This document shows, piece by piece, positions 1 through 6,852 of a DNA stretch of 41,036 bases (within the stretch, counting starts at the first letter, position 1; every line of letters starts with the position of its first letter). The notes beneath the pieces are model-generated. The model searched no databases. It was not told the DNA's origin and saw only the letters and a program-made list of their open reading frames with translations. The stretch is from a virus. The position numbers were made by a program, and so were the translations under genes. The stretch spans positions 1 to 41,036 of IMG/VR virus record IMGVR_UViG_3300017971_000466; one strand, given 5' to 3'.

Positions 1-96
1 GATTTCGCCGATCTGGATCACGAGCACGCCGCGGGAAAGCTCGGCACCGCAATCGACGCAGCGCTCGGGCGGCTGGCCGTGGAGTCTTCTCTTCAC
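1..96 (-). CDS. partial small Cys-pair protein, 3' end outside window
   Basis: The first 32 codons of a leftward gene are visible before it runs off the left edge. It begins with GTG at 96-94, which overlaps the TGA of the upstream gene (GTGA, 4 bp), the junction used throughout this operon. The peptide carries a CVDC knuckle at residues 13-16 followed by GAEL, as in the first half of a zinc ribbon. The second Cys pair, if present, would lie outside the window. No function can be assigned. Confidence 0.6.
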   Translation of the reverse strand, partial: MKRRLHGQPPERCVDCGAELSRGVLVIQIGEI

Positions 97-419
97 GGTT
101 CGAGCGGGATCGCGCCGTGAGGGATCACGCCGCCGGCCGAGCGCTCCCAGCAGCAGCGGGAGCACCAGTCGACGCCGATGGGCGCGAGGGCGTGCTCTCC
201 GATCTGCCTGGCGAGCGCCCGGACCCGATCCTCCTCGGCGGGGGTCAGGGGGTGGCCGCTGAGGATCACGCCACGCTTCGCCGCCTGGCAGACTTCGATG
301 TCCAGCTCCAGCAGCTCACCGAAGTAGATCTCCTCGACCTGCTCCTCGACGACGCCCTCCTCCAGCAGGTTCACGCCGCAGAAGGCGCACGGGACGCGAA
401 TGTGATCGCGCCAGGTCAC
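93..419 (-). CDS. Cys-rich hypothetical protein (108 aa)
   Basis: The gene starts at GTG 419-417, overlapping the stop of the upstream gene as GTGA, and ends in a GTGA overlap with the next gene. The protein has a CAFC pair near residue 11 and a CSRCC cluster near residue 86, separated by an acidic helical segment. This layout suggests one zinc-binding module split across the chain. I do not recognise the family. Coupling on both sides makes the gene itself likely. Confidence 0.7.
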   Translation of the reverse strand: MTWRDHIRVPCAFCGVNLLEEGVVEEQVEEIYFGELLELDIEVCQAAKRGVILSGHPLTPAEEDRVRALARQIGEHALAPIGVDWCSRCCWERSAGGVIPHGAIPLEP

Positions 420-706
420 CGCCCGACCGCCATGTCGCCGAGCGCGGTGATGACCCGCTCGACGTCCTCCTGGGTGTGCGGGGGGACCTGCTGGCCCAGG
501 CCGCCCAGCTCCAGGGCGACCAGCTCGCGGGCCTGGTCGAGCGCCTGCTCGCGGGCCTCCTTGGCGACGACCTGGCGCATCGTCCGGCCCTCGCTTGCGA
601 CGGCCTGGCGGATCTTCTCACAGGTGGCCGGCGCGCCCCCCAGGCTGGGGGCCTCTCCCAGCAGCTCGATCACCACGGCCATCGCCATCCGGTCTTCGGG
701 CCTCAT
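416..706 (-). CDS. small helical hypothetical protein (96 aa)
   Basis: The start is ATG 706-704, inside an ATGA overlap with the upstream gene. A longer open frame in this register reaches further upstream, but there it is an Arg/Pro/Gly-rich shadow of the 703-1212 gene, so the internal ATG is preferred. The product is predicted mostly helical, with an Ala/Glu/Arg-rich middle part. No motif is recognised. Confidence 0.65.
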   Translation of the reverse strand: MRPEDRMAMAVVIELLGEAPSLGGAPATCEKIRQAVASEGRTMRQVVAKEAREQALDQARELVALELGGLGQQVPPHTQEDVERVITALGDMAVGR

Positions 707-1212
707 GCCTCTCCCTCCCCGCGCACCAACTCGGGCCAGAGGTCGGCCGCGCGCATGATCGCCCGGCTGATGGCGAGCGCGGGCGAGTCCGGGTCCTCGT
801 CGATCTGGCACATCTCGCAGGTGACCCCGTCGCTGCCCAGGCGTCGGATCGCGCAGCCCCAGGTCGTGTCGTGGAAGACGCTCGGCCGCAGGCCGCGCTC
901 GACCAGGCGCTTCGCGGCCCACATCGCCGCGTCGTCCTCGGTGGAGAAGGCCGACCAGCACTCGATCTTCAGGATCTCGCAGCCGGCCGTGATGCTCTCC
1001 GGGTGGTCTCGGTTCTGCTCCTCCACCCACGTCTCCAGATCGGCCTTCGAGCGCACCGCCCCCCAGCTCGCGGTCGTCAGGATGAAGGACTCGCCGCCGT
1101 CGCGGGATGCGCCCCACTCGATCCGGGGCTCCAGCCCCAGGGCCCGGCCGACGGCTGCGTCGAGGTCCAGGCCGGGCGGGAGATCCCAGGGCGGTTTCGT
1201 GGTCTCGCCCAC
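703..1212 (-). CDS. hypothetical protein (169 aa)
   Basis: The GTG start at 1212-1210 shares one base with the TAG stop of the upstream ORF and is preceded by a GGGAG ribosome-binding sequence, so the two are translationally coupled. The protein has balanced composition. It contains a CEMC pair near residue 137 and a Trp/Asp-rich centre (TEDDAAMWAAKRL). Family unknown. It lies just beyond the putative attP core, so integration would separate it from the genes upstream of it. Confidence 0.7.
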   Translation of the reverse strand: MGETTKPPWDLPPGLDLDAAVGRALGLEPRIEWGASRDGGESFILTTASWGAVRSKADLETWVEEQNRDHPESITAGCEILKIECWSAFSTEDDAAMWAAKRLVERGLRPSVFHDTTWGCAIRRLGSDGVTCEMCQIDEDPDSPALAISRAIMRAADLWPELVRGEGEA

Positions 1213-1721
1213 TAGAAACTCCCACTCTTATAGGGGGCGCGCTTGCAGGACGTTCGGGCCTGCAACTCCGGGGCGTAAGTGCTTGATCTTGTTAGGTGTG
1301 CGCCCGCTTCGAATCCGGGCGCCGCCTCCAAAACCACCCTAAAACCTCCTTGAAAACAGCAGGTTGTCCTGCATCTGAATACACAGATAAAGCGTCGCAG
1401 GACAGGTGCAGGACAGAAGCCCTTCCTCGGGTCGGGGCCCCGGGGCCCCGGGGCGCCGGGGCGCCAGCCCATCCTCTCGACGAACCAGGCGATGCCTTCC
1501 GTCGGCAAGAACCACTCACCCCGTAGGTGATGACCCGCTCGCCGGAGGTGGTTGTGGATCCGCGCTTCGTCGCCCCTCGTCCCTGGACAGAAAGTGAGCA
1601 ACCGCAGCCGCAGCGGGCACTCGCCGCGGAGCCCGGCGAGCCTTTCCCTCGGGTTCGTGCTGAAGCCGATCTTTACGGGCCCATCACCCCCGGCCTGGAT
1701 CGCGTAGATGAAGCCGCTCAA
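1212..1721 (-). CDS. GIY-YIG (T5orf172/MUG113-type) protein, reads through attP core
   Basis: Residues 3-80 match the small GIY-YIG subfamily T5orf172/MUG113: FIYAI stands for GIY, VKIG for YIG (16-19), then R25, the acidic E52 and a GEWF block (68-71). Such proteins are suspected endonucleases or DNA-binding modules, often phage-borne. The start is a TTG at 1721-1719, overlapping the upstream TGA (TTGA) after an AGGAG ribosome-binding sequence. Residues about 85-169 are Pro/Arg/Cys-rich and look unlike a folded domain. They are encoded by the tRNA-like core and TGCAGGAC repeats of the putative attP. The domain call is firm; whether the tail is biologically meaningful is doubtful. Confidence 0.75.
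   Translation of the reverse strand: MSGFIYAIQAGGDGPVKIGFSTNPRERLAGLRGECPLRLRLLTFCPGTRGDEARIHNHLRRAGHHLRGEWFLPTEGIAWFVERMGWRPGAPGPRGPDPRKGFCPAPVLRRFICVFRCRTTCCFQGGFRVVLEAAPGFEAGAHLTRSSTYAPELQARTSCKRAPYKSGSF
1243..1416 (+). other. putative attP site of the integrase
   Basis: Positions 1301-1330 read like the 3' end of a tRNA gene: a T-loop TTCGAAT (1308-1314), a T-stem half CCGGG, an acceptor strand CGCCGCC, a T at the discriminator position and CCA. The U73 discriminator and this acceptor strand fit tRNA-Cys best; tRNA-Gly also has U73. The matching 5' half of a tRNA is absent, as expected for a phage attP core. Copies of TGCAGGAC (one with C in first place) flank it at 1244-1251, 1366-1373 (inverted), 1396-1403 and 1407-1414, and resemble integrase arm sites. 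The integrase gene lies 1 kb away. Confidence 0.6.
1396..1416 (+). repeat. tandem arm-type repeats YGCAGGACAG, 11-bp period
   Basis: Two direct copies of GCAGGACAG begin at 1397 and 1408, exactly 11 bp apart, about one helical turn. A further inverted copy sits at 1366-1373, a direct copy at 1244-1251 on the other side of the tRNA-like core, and another at 1746-1753. Clustering of five copies of an 8-mer within about 510 bp is not expected by chance. Confidence 0.6.
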
Positions 1722-1915
1722 TCGCCTCTCTCCTGCCCTTTGGTTTGCAGGACGAACGGGGGAAGGTGAGGGTTTTCGGCTTCGGTCCCCGGCCGCGGCT
1801 TCGGCTTCGTCGAGCGTGTGTGTTTCCCCCGCTCATGGTAGACGCGGTTCCTGGGCGTCGAGCACGCGGAGCAGTGCTCCAGGACCACCGGGGGCGTCTT
1901 CTGCTTCGCCGGCAT
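1718..1915 (-). CDS. small Cys-pair protein (65 aa)
   Basis: The ATG at 1915-1913 lies 1 bp after the stop of the upstream gene, and the stop overlaps the TTG start of the next one. Residues about 15-18 form a CSAC knuckle followed by a basic stretch (RNRVYHERGKH). The C-terminal half is Pro/Lys-rich and probably disordered. It resembles many small phage proteins with a single zinc knuckle; function unknown. Confidence 0.65.
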   Translation of the reverse strand: MPAKQKTPPVVLEHCSACSTPRNRVYHERGKHTRSTKPKPRPGTEAENPHLPPFVLQTKGQERGD

Positions 1916-1916
1916 C

Positions 1917-2300
1917 TCAGTCCTCCCTCGGCGGCCGGAAGCGGTGTCCGCAGTCCACGCACGCGATCACGACGGCGGCCTTCTGCGCAAGCGTGCGCGC
2001 GTCGAGGGCGACGTTCCAGCTCGCGCATCTCGGGCAGCAGGCCGGAGGTTCCGGGCGCCCGCAGGTCGGACATTGCCCCGTCGTCTTCGGCGGAAGCCGA
2101 GTAAAGGACTCCGTCGGCGGCGGTGGGTGCATCACAATCCGCGCGCACTCACGGCACCAGTGGACGGTGACCTTGATGCCATCCGGCAAGCGCTCCTCCG
2201 AGAAGATCAGGCCATCGCCGCCACACGAGCAGCAGTTATTCATAACCCGGATCGAGACCCCAGGGATCTTGACCGGCTCCGGGCTATCTACTCCTGCCAT
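1917..2300 (-). CDS. multi-zinc-ribbon protein (127 aa)
   Basis: The protein is built of Cys pairs: CCSC (about 23), CREC (about 49), CPTC (about 76), CCPRC (about 88) and CVDC (about 114). That is enough for two or three zinc ribbons. No enzymatic motif is present. It lies 3 bp downstream of the integrase gene, at the head of a run of Cys-rich genes that ends at the attP region. A nucleic-acid or protein-binding adaptor role is possible but inferred only from the zinc fingers. Confidence 0.75.
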   Translation of the reverse strand: MAGVDSPEPVKIPGVSIRVMNNCCSCGGDGLIFSEERLPDGIKVTVHWCRECARIVMHPPPPTESFTRLPPKTTGQCPTCGRPEPPACCPRCASWNVALDARTLAQKAAVVIACVDCGHRFRPPRED

Positions 2301-2303
2301 GCC

Positions 2304-3476
2304 TCAGTCCTCCACCGGGCGCGGGCGGGGCACGTCCACCAGGGCCTCACCCGCGAGCTTGACGTAGCGCTTCGTCGTCTTCGAGTGGTCAGCGTGGCCC
2401 AGGTAGAACCCGACCTTCTCGATGTCGACACCCCGGCCGGCGGCGCTGGTCGCGAAGCAGTGGCGGAGGGCCTCGTTCGGCTTGAACCAGAGGCCGGTGG
2501 CCGCCATCGCCGCGCGCACCACCCGGCGGGCCGCGGCCGGCGTCCACCGCTTGTCCGCGTTCTGGGCGTCGGGGTTCGGGAAAAGGGGCCGGGCCGGCGC
2601 CGCAGCGTCCCGAAGGCGGGCCGGTCGCTCCACCTGGTCGTGGATCCACCGCGCGACCTCGCCGTCCGCCGGCAGATACCGGACCCGGCCGCCTTTCCCG
2701 TGGACCGTGAGGACGTCACGCTCGAAGTCGTAGTCCCGGACGTTCGCCCGGATCGCCTCGCTGGGCCGGAGGCCCATGTAGCCGCGCGCCAGGAACGCTC
2801 CCCTCTTCTCCCAGGGGATCGCCGCCAGGAGGCGATCCTGCGCCTCGGGGGTGGGGATTCTGGGCGCGTGCTCGGGGATCTGGACCTCGGGCAGCTCGGC
2901 CACCACTTCGAGGTCGCCGCGCTTTCGAAGCCAGCGCAGGCAGGTCCCGACGTCGGCCACCAGGTGGTGGACCGAGCCCGGGGAGAGCTGCTTCTCGTCG
3001 AAGAGCCAGTCGCGCCAGTCCTCCAGCACGCCGTAGTTGATCGCCTGAATCGGCAGGTCGAGCAGGGGGTCGAGGTGGCCGCGGCGCTCGTGGCCGCGCA
3101 GCTCGTCGATCCGCTTCTCGGAGAGCTGGCGGCGGCGGTCGTCGCGGCCCTGGCGGGCCTTGGCCGCGCAGAATCGTCTGTAGTGGCGCCGGAGGAGCAT
3201 CTCCGGGGCGCCCGTCGGCAGGAAGTCGGCGATGGCCTGTAGCTCGCTCAGGCCGTTCCGGATGTCGGCCCTGATCTCCTCCAGGGCCTCGCGCGCCTGG
3301 GCCTCGTCGCGGAAGAGGACCCGCTTGCCGCTCTTCGTCTGGTAGCCCCGCAGCCGGTAGCGCGTGCCCCCGATCCGGCAGTAGATCAGGGGGTAGACCT
3401 TGCCCCCGCGACCCTTCTCCAGCTCGACGCTGCCGAAGCCCCTCGCCACCTCCCTCAGATACCACGACCGGCGCAT
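2304..3476 (-). CDS. int: tyrosine recombinase (phage integrase), 390 aa
   Basis: This is a full-length lambda-type integrase. Residues 1-80 carry the arm/AP2-like N-terminal part, about 85-190 the SAM-like core-binding domain and about 205-380 the catalytic domain. Catalytic residues visible are R237 (MGLRPSE), K261 in the beta-hairpin (HGKGGR), R338 (LRHCFAT), H361 (LGHADH) and the nucleophile Y371 (KRYVKL). The HxxR box has Glu (E335) where His or Lys is usual. I chose the ATG at 3476 because the longer open frame upstream is an Arg/Pro-rich shadow. Unlike its neighbours, the gene is separated from the upstream gene by a 35-bp gap that contains a copy of the operator motif, suggesting its own control. 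It would integrate the phage at the attP site near 1300. Confidence 0.93.
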   Translation of the reverse strand: MRRSWYLREVARGFGSVELEKGRGGKVYPLIYCRIGGTRYRLRGYQTKSGKRVLFRDEAQAREALEEIRADIRNGLSELQAIADFLPTGAPEMLLRRHYRRFCAAKARQGRDDRRRQLSEKRIDELRGHERRGHLDPLLDLPIQAINYGVLEDWRDWLFDEKQLSPGSVHHLVADVGTCLRWLRKRGDLEVVAELPEVQIPEHAPRIPTPEAQDRLLAAIPWEKRGAFLARGYMGLRPSEAIRANVRDYDFERDVLTVHGKGGRVRYLPADGEVARWIHDQVERPARLRDAAAPARPLFPNPDAQNADKRWTPAAARRVVRAAMAATGLWFKPNEALRHCFATSAAGRGVDIEKVGFYLGHADHSKTTKRYVKLAGEALVDVPRPRPVED

Positions 3477-3483
3477 CGCGTGT

Positions 3484-3497
3484 TGCGAAATTGCATG
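3484..3497 (-). promoter_or_regulatory. operator-like motif upstream of int
   Basis: On the minus strand this reads CATGCAATTTCGCA, matching the CATGCAAnnnCRCA motif found in both control-region promoters. It ends 7 bp before the integrase ATG, in the only gap around this gene. No convincing -35/-10 pair surrounds it, so binding here might block transcription entering int or hide its ribosome-binding region. Confidence 0.5.
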
Positions 3498-3511
3498 GAC
3501 GGGGGGCGCGC

Positions 3512-3955
3512 TCAAGGAGCCCTCCCCGGCGGTGCCTTGGAGGGCTTCGTCAGCTTCGCGACGGTCAGCAGGACCGGCCAGCCTCCCTCGAACTTGAAGA
3601 TGAACTTGAGGCCCTTGTGCTTCCGCCGCTCGGGGGCCGCGGCCGGCGCTTTGAGCTGGAGCGCTTCGGTCGCGACGCGGGCGAGCCAGGTGTGGAGCCC
3701 CTCGTCCTTTTGCCGATCCTGGCGCCAGATCTTGAGGCACTGAAGGGAGACGCGGTCGATCGCGTGGCCGGTGACGTCGAGTTCCGGCGTGGGTGTGCCT
3801 CTGCGCTGCATCTCGGCCAGGGCGTGCTCGGCGTGCTCGTGGCCGTTCGAGACCATCCATTTCAAGTGGCTCAGCGGAACGCTCGTGATCCGCCGGCCGC
3901 GGAAGTTCCCGTCCTTCAGCGTGAAGTGGTGGAGGTCCTGCGGAGCCGTGGTCAC
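3512..3955 (-). CDS. DUF3820/ExoX-C-like small protein (147 aa)
   Basis: The start is GTG 3955-3953, overlapping the stop of the upstream gene (GTGA); the longer frame is a shadow. Residues about 16-50 (NFRGRRITSVPLSHLKWM) resemble the short 'fold-and-Trp' module of DUF3820 and the C-terminus of exonuclease X, in which a small Gly-Lys/Arg patch precedes PLSYLxWL. In other phages this module accompanies DNA metabolism proteins. The rest is helical with a basic Ala/Pro linker near the end. The assignment rests on a short motif only. Confidence 0.6.
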   Translation of the reverse strand: MTTAPQDLHHFTLKDGNFRGRRITSVPLSHLKWMVSNGHEHAEHALAEMQRRGTPTPELDVTGHAIDRVSLQCLKIWRQDRQKDEGLHTWLARVATEALQLKAPAAAPERRKHKGLKFIFKFEGGWPVLLTVAKLTKPSKAPPGRAP

Positions 3956-4305
3956 GATCGCTTCATCTCCCGCAGGCGCCGGTCGATCTCGGCCGCGATC
4001 AGCGCGCCGGCTTTCTCCAAGCAGCGCAAACCCTCCTGGTTGTTGATCGGGCGTTCCTCCTCTTCGTGATCGCCCGGCTTCCACCAGTGCTCGTCCCAGT
4101 GTCTCGGCCAGAGCCAGTCGAAGACGGCGTGGCCGGCCTGCTCACCCAGGAGGCCCGTTGACTCGATCGCGTAGAGGGCGCCGACGGCCGCCAGATCTCC
4201 GACGTCATGCTCGTCGTCGTGGTCAGCGGTCCAGCCCTCCTCGTCGATCTGACGCTGCCGCTCCATCGCGATCCGGCCGATCCCTGTCGTGTGGTCCACC
4301 GTCAT
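3952..4305 (-). CDS. phage ERQRQI..EGW-type conserved hypothetical (117 aa)
   Basis: The protein opens with a block (IAMERQRQIDEEGWTADHDD) typical of a widespread small phage family of unknown function, followed by a helical region and a Trp-rich middle (FDWLWPRHWDEHWW). Two starts are possible: ATG 4305 (117 aa, 83-bp overlap with the upstream gene) or ATG 4266 (104 aa, 44-bp overlap). I list the longer. It ends in a GTGA overlap with the next gene. Confidence 0.7.
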   Translation of the reverse strand: MTVDHTTGIGRIAMERQRQIDEEGWTADHDDEHDVGDLAAVGALYAIESTGLLGEQAGHAVFDWLWPRHWDEHWWKPGDHEEEERPINNQEGLRCLEKAGALIAAEIDRRLREMKRS

Positions 4306-4729
4306 CCTCCCCCGGGATGTAGAAGGGCCCCGCGTCGGGGCCGTTGACGAAGAGCTTCTGGTCGTCCGGCCAGAAGCCCAGGTCGTACTGCTCAGAGCCG
4401 TCGAGGCAGTTGACCAGGACATCCTGCTCCTGGGCGCGCAGCATCACGGCCCAGACGTCCGTGTAGGTGTCGTGGCGCGCGAGGTCGTCCAGGGAGCCCT
4501 TGAAGTTCTCGTAGTCGATGCCGAGCACCGCCTCGGCGATCCTTCGCGCCGCTGCGCCCTTCTGGACGATCGTGCGATAGCGGTAGTCGGCCTTCGGAGT
4601 CTCCTCGACCTCGGCGTCTGGGAAGAGCGCCTCGATGCCGCCGCGGAACCGGCCGCGCACCACGAGCAGCTCCTCGTGGTCCCGGTGCTGCACGATTGAG
4701 AGGAAGCCCTCTCGTGCGAAGATCCACAT
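4223..4729 (-). CDS. conserved phage hypothetical (168 aa)
   Basis: The ATG at 4729 forms a TGATG junction with the upstream stop. The N-terminus is a beta-rich MWIFAREGFLSIV block followed by a conserved YRYRTIVQ segment, then IDYENFK and RHDTYTDVWAVM. This arrangement is familiar from small proteins of actinobacterial and other phages and plasmids whose function is unknown. The last 25 residues overlap the start of the next gene and may be poorly conserved. Confidence 0.7.
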   Translation of the reverse strand: MWIFAREGFLSIVQHRDHEELLVVRGRFRGGIEALFPDAEVEETPKADYRYRTIVQKGAAARRIAEAVLGIDYENFKGSLDDLARHDTYTDVWAVMLRAQEQDVLVNCLDGSEQYDLGFWPDDQKLFVNGPDAGPFYIPGEDDGGPHDRDRPDRDGAAASDRRGGLDR

Positions 4730-5241
4730 CAGGCCGCGGCCTCCTCTTCGTCCCACGGCCGGTCGGTGCGCGGCTCCGGGCCCTTCGTCCTCGGCTCCAT
4801 GTCGAGGAACTTGACCGGGACGAGAATGAGGTAGGAATCGACGCGGACTAGGCCATCCCGCGAGGGGTGCGGGTCGTGGACCATCATGCCGTCGAGGGCG
4901 ACGACGCAGCGTCCCCCGGCCCTGCCGTCGGGGAGAACGCCGCGGGGCCCTGTGCCACACTGGACCGCGTAGCCCCGCGGCGCCACCTCGTCCTCGCGAT
5001 CATCCGGGAGGCTCAGGTAGTAGCAGAGCCAGCCGCGCTCGGCGCAGAACTGCCAGAGCACCCTCCACCAGTGCGGGTCGATGCCGGCCTGGATCTGCTC
5101 CTCCGTGCGCTCGTCCTTCTCGCGGAGGATGTCCCGGAAGTTCTCAGGCTCTTCGAGCGGGATCTCCAGGATGGAGCACACCGCCGCCATCAGGCAGTTC
5201 CCCTCGCCGTAACCGAAGCGCGTCTGGTCGACCGGCTTCAT
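4729..5241 (-). CDS. papain-like/C39-like fold candidate (170 aa)
   Basis: The ATG at 5241 sits in an ATGA overlap. Near residue 15 the sequence GNCLMAAVCSILEIPLEE has the form of the catalytic-Cys helix of papain-like or C39-like phage proteins (G-N/D-C followed by a helix), and near residue 118 GMMVHDPHPS matches the block near the C-terminal acidic residue of that family. The usual His just before it appears to be Cys here (GRCVVALDG), so enzyme activity is uncertain. It would be cytoplasmic; substrate unknown. Confidence 0.55.
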   Translation of the reverse strand: MKPVDQTRFGYGEGNCLMAAVCSILEIPLEEPENFRDILREKDERTEEQIQAGIDPHWWRVLWQFCAERGWLCYYLSLPDDREDEVAPRGYAVQCGTGPRGVLPDGRAGGRCVVALDGMMVHDPHPSRDGLVRVDSYLILVPVKFLDMEPRTKGPEPRTDRPWDEEEAAA

Positions 5242-5429
5242 CGGACGTCCGCCAACTCTTCCCCGTGGACGCCCCGCATGTAGACGCCTCGGGGATCCTG
5301 GGGGATGCCGGTCTTGCCGGCCTCGCGGGCGCGGATCGCGAACTGCTCCTGGATCTCCTCCGTCACCACGACCACGTCGGGCGTGTGCGGTGCGAACTGC
5401 TCGACGTCGCTCTTCGCGAGCTGGAGCAC
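5238..5429 (-). CDS. small hypothetical protein (63 aa)
   Basis: A longer frame runs to 5534, but its first 35 residues are Arg/Pro/Gly-rich shadow of the upstream gene. The best start is GTG 5429-5427, preceded by AAGGAG with a 6-base spacer and lying 11 bp after the upstream stop. The product is helical (TEEIQEQFAIRAREAG). It ends in an ATGA overlap with the next gene. No family recognised. Confidence 0.6.
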   Translation of the reverse strand: MLQLAKSDVEQFAPHTPDVVVVTEEIQEQFAIRAREAGKTGIPQDPRGVYMRGVHGEELADVR

Positions 5430-5440
5430 GGCCAGCTCCT

Positions 5441-5794
5441 TCAGCTCGGCCTCGGTCTCTCGACCTGGTCGGCGCCGTCCCAGCCGCGGACGTGATCCGC
5501 CAGTGTGCCGACCCCGGTGTCCCGGTTCCACCATTTGGCGACATACTCCGTCCGGTACTCCATCGCCTTCTCCAGCGTCAGGTCGACGAAGATCCGCATC
5601 CCGACCGGCGGGACGAAGAAGGGCGCGTAGACGTCGTGCGGCCAGTCGACGTGCGACATCTCCACGCCGCCCCGGCTGGAGATCACGAAGGGCGTGATCC
5701 CGTCGCGCGAGTTCCAGAGGATCTCGTGCTCTTCGCCGTCCTTCGAGACGTAGTGCATCAGCTTGAAGCCTTCGGCCTGCTTCCCTTCGGTCAT
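5441..5794 (-). CDS. hypothetical protein (117 aa)
   Basis: The ATG at 5794 follows AAGGAGG with an 4-base spacer and overlaps the upstream stop (ATGA). The protein mixes beta strands and aromatic residues (WNSRDGITPFVISSRGG, SHVDWPHDVYAPFFVPP), suggesting a compact globular fold. No motif is recognised. Confidence 0.7.
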   Translation of the reverse strand: MTEGKQAEGFKLMHYVSKDGEEHEILWNSRDGITPFVISSRGGVEMSHVDWPHDVYAPFFVPPVGMRIFVDLTLEKAMEYRTEYVAKWWNRDTGVGTLADHVRGWDGADQVERPRPS

Positions 5795-6852
5795 GCTGCC
5801 CTCCTTGCTGGCACGTCCTGGCGGCGCAGGTCCCGCGGCCACTCCTCGGGGTCTGCTCCCGCTTTGTTGTGCAGGACGATCCGAACCGGAGCGCCCTGGT
5901 AGTGGGCCCGGAAGGGCGTCCAGTCGTGGTGCCGCGTGTCGTCAGGCCAGTCGGTCTCGCTTTCGCCCATGAAGCCGGCGTCGTTGCGGTCGATCACCAC
6001 GCGGCCGAGCTGCTTGACGTAGGCGTTCAGCTCTGCCTCGTCGCACTGCCCGACGATGTGGCGGACCCAGGAGACCTCGCACGGTCGCGCGCCGGCTCCC
6101 GTTTCACCGCCGACGATGACGCCGTGGATCCGCTCGTGGAGCGAGTAGCAGTCGAAGTCGGTCAAGGCGTCGAAGAGCCGCAGGTTGATCGGACCGAGCA
6201 GCGGCTCCAGGCTGAAGAAGCGGACGGCCGCGGGGACCTGGATCAGGTGCCGGGCCCGGTAGTCGTAGGTGTTCTGGTCCTCGGCCGTGACACCGATCTC
6301 GACGTTCGGCAGCGGCCAGGTGTCGATGTCCTCGACCGCCTGGGTCAGCCACGCCGGCCGGCGCCCCGGCCAGGTGTCGTGGATCCGGGCGGCCTCGTTG
6401 ATGATCCGGTTCAGGCAGTCGCTCTGGCGGCCTTTCGTGAGCCACTCGTAGAAGCGGACCATGTCCTCCGGATGCTTCGTGAGGACCTGGTAGGTGTGGC
6501 GCGGCGTGAGAGCCATCACCGCCCAGATCGGCAGGCGCCAGTGGTGCGGCACCAGCGGGTGGCAGACGTCCGTCATCGAGCCCAGGAAGATCCGCTTCCC
6601 GACCTGCCAGCGGAGCGTCTCCACGAGCCGCTCGGGGATGTAGCGGAACTGCCCGGTCCAGCGGACCCTGCCCTTCGTCATCTTCGCGAGGCCGTCGTAG
6701 ACCGAGGTCGCGTTCGGGTTGCGCCCGCGCATCAGCAGCGGGATCCGGTACGCCTGGCGCGCGGCGTAGCAATTCTTACACCCGGGCGAGGTCGCGCGGC
6801 AGCCGATGATCGGGTTCCAAGTCTCGCCGGTCCAGCCGATCTTCGTGGGCAT
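5791..6852 (-). CDS. phage Gp37/Gp68 (DUF5131) family protein (353 aa)
   Basis: This is a full-length member of the phage Gp37/Gp68 family. It opens with TKIGWTGETWNPIIGC and has a three-Cys motif, C18-x6-C25-x2-C28, followed by YA. That is the family hallmark and resembles a radical-SAM-type cluster-binding loop. Further family blocks are FLGSMTDVCH, VLTKHPEDM, EIGVTAEDQ, FFSLEPLLGPI and GVIVGGETG. The biochemical role is not established; a TIM-barrel cluster enzyme is predicted. The start MPTKIG (6852) is preferred over an ATG six codons upstream because it forms the TGATG junction seen elsewhere here. Confidence 0.85.
   Translation of the reverse strand: MPTKIGWTGETWNPIIGCRATSPGCKNCYAARQAYRIPLLMRGRNPNATSVYDGLAKMTKGRVRWTGQFRYIPERLVETLRWQVGKRIFLGSMTDVCHPLVPHHWRLPIWAVMALTPRHTYQVLTKHPEDMVRFYEWLTKGRQSDCLNRIINEAARIHDTWPGRRPAWLTQAVEDIDTWPLPNVEIGVTAEDQNTYDYRARHLIQVPAAVRFFSLEPLLGPINLRLFDALTDFDCYSLHERIHGVIVGGETGAGARPCEVSWVRHIVGQCDEAELNAYVKQLGRVVIDRNDAGFMGESETDWPDDTRHHDWTPFRAHYQGAPVRIVLHNKAGADPEEWPRDLRRQDVPARRAA

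Noticed and set aside
1255-1335. Complete tRNA gene
   Set aside because: Only the T-arm and acceptor 3' half are recognisable; no GGCGGCG-type 5' strand, D-arm or anticodon arm can be built upstream.
5870-5877. Additional TGCAGGAC arm site
   Set aside because: A single copy inside a coding gene, 4 kb from the core; about one chance occurrence of an 8-mer is expected in this length.
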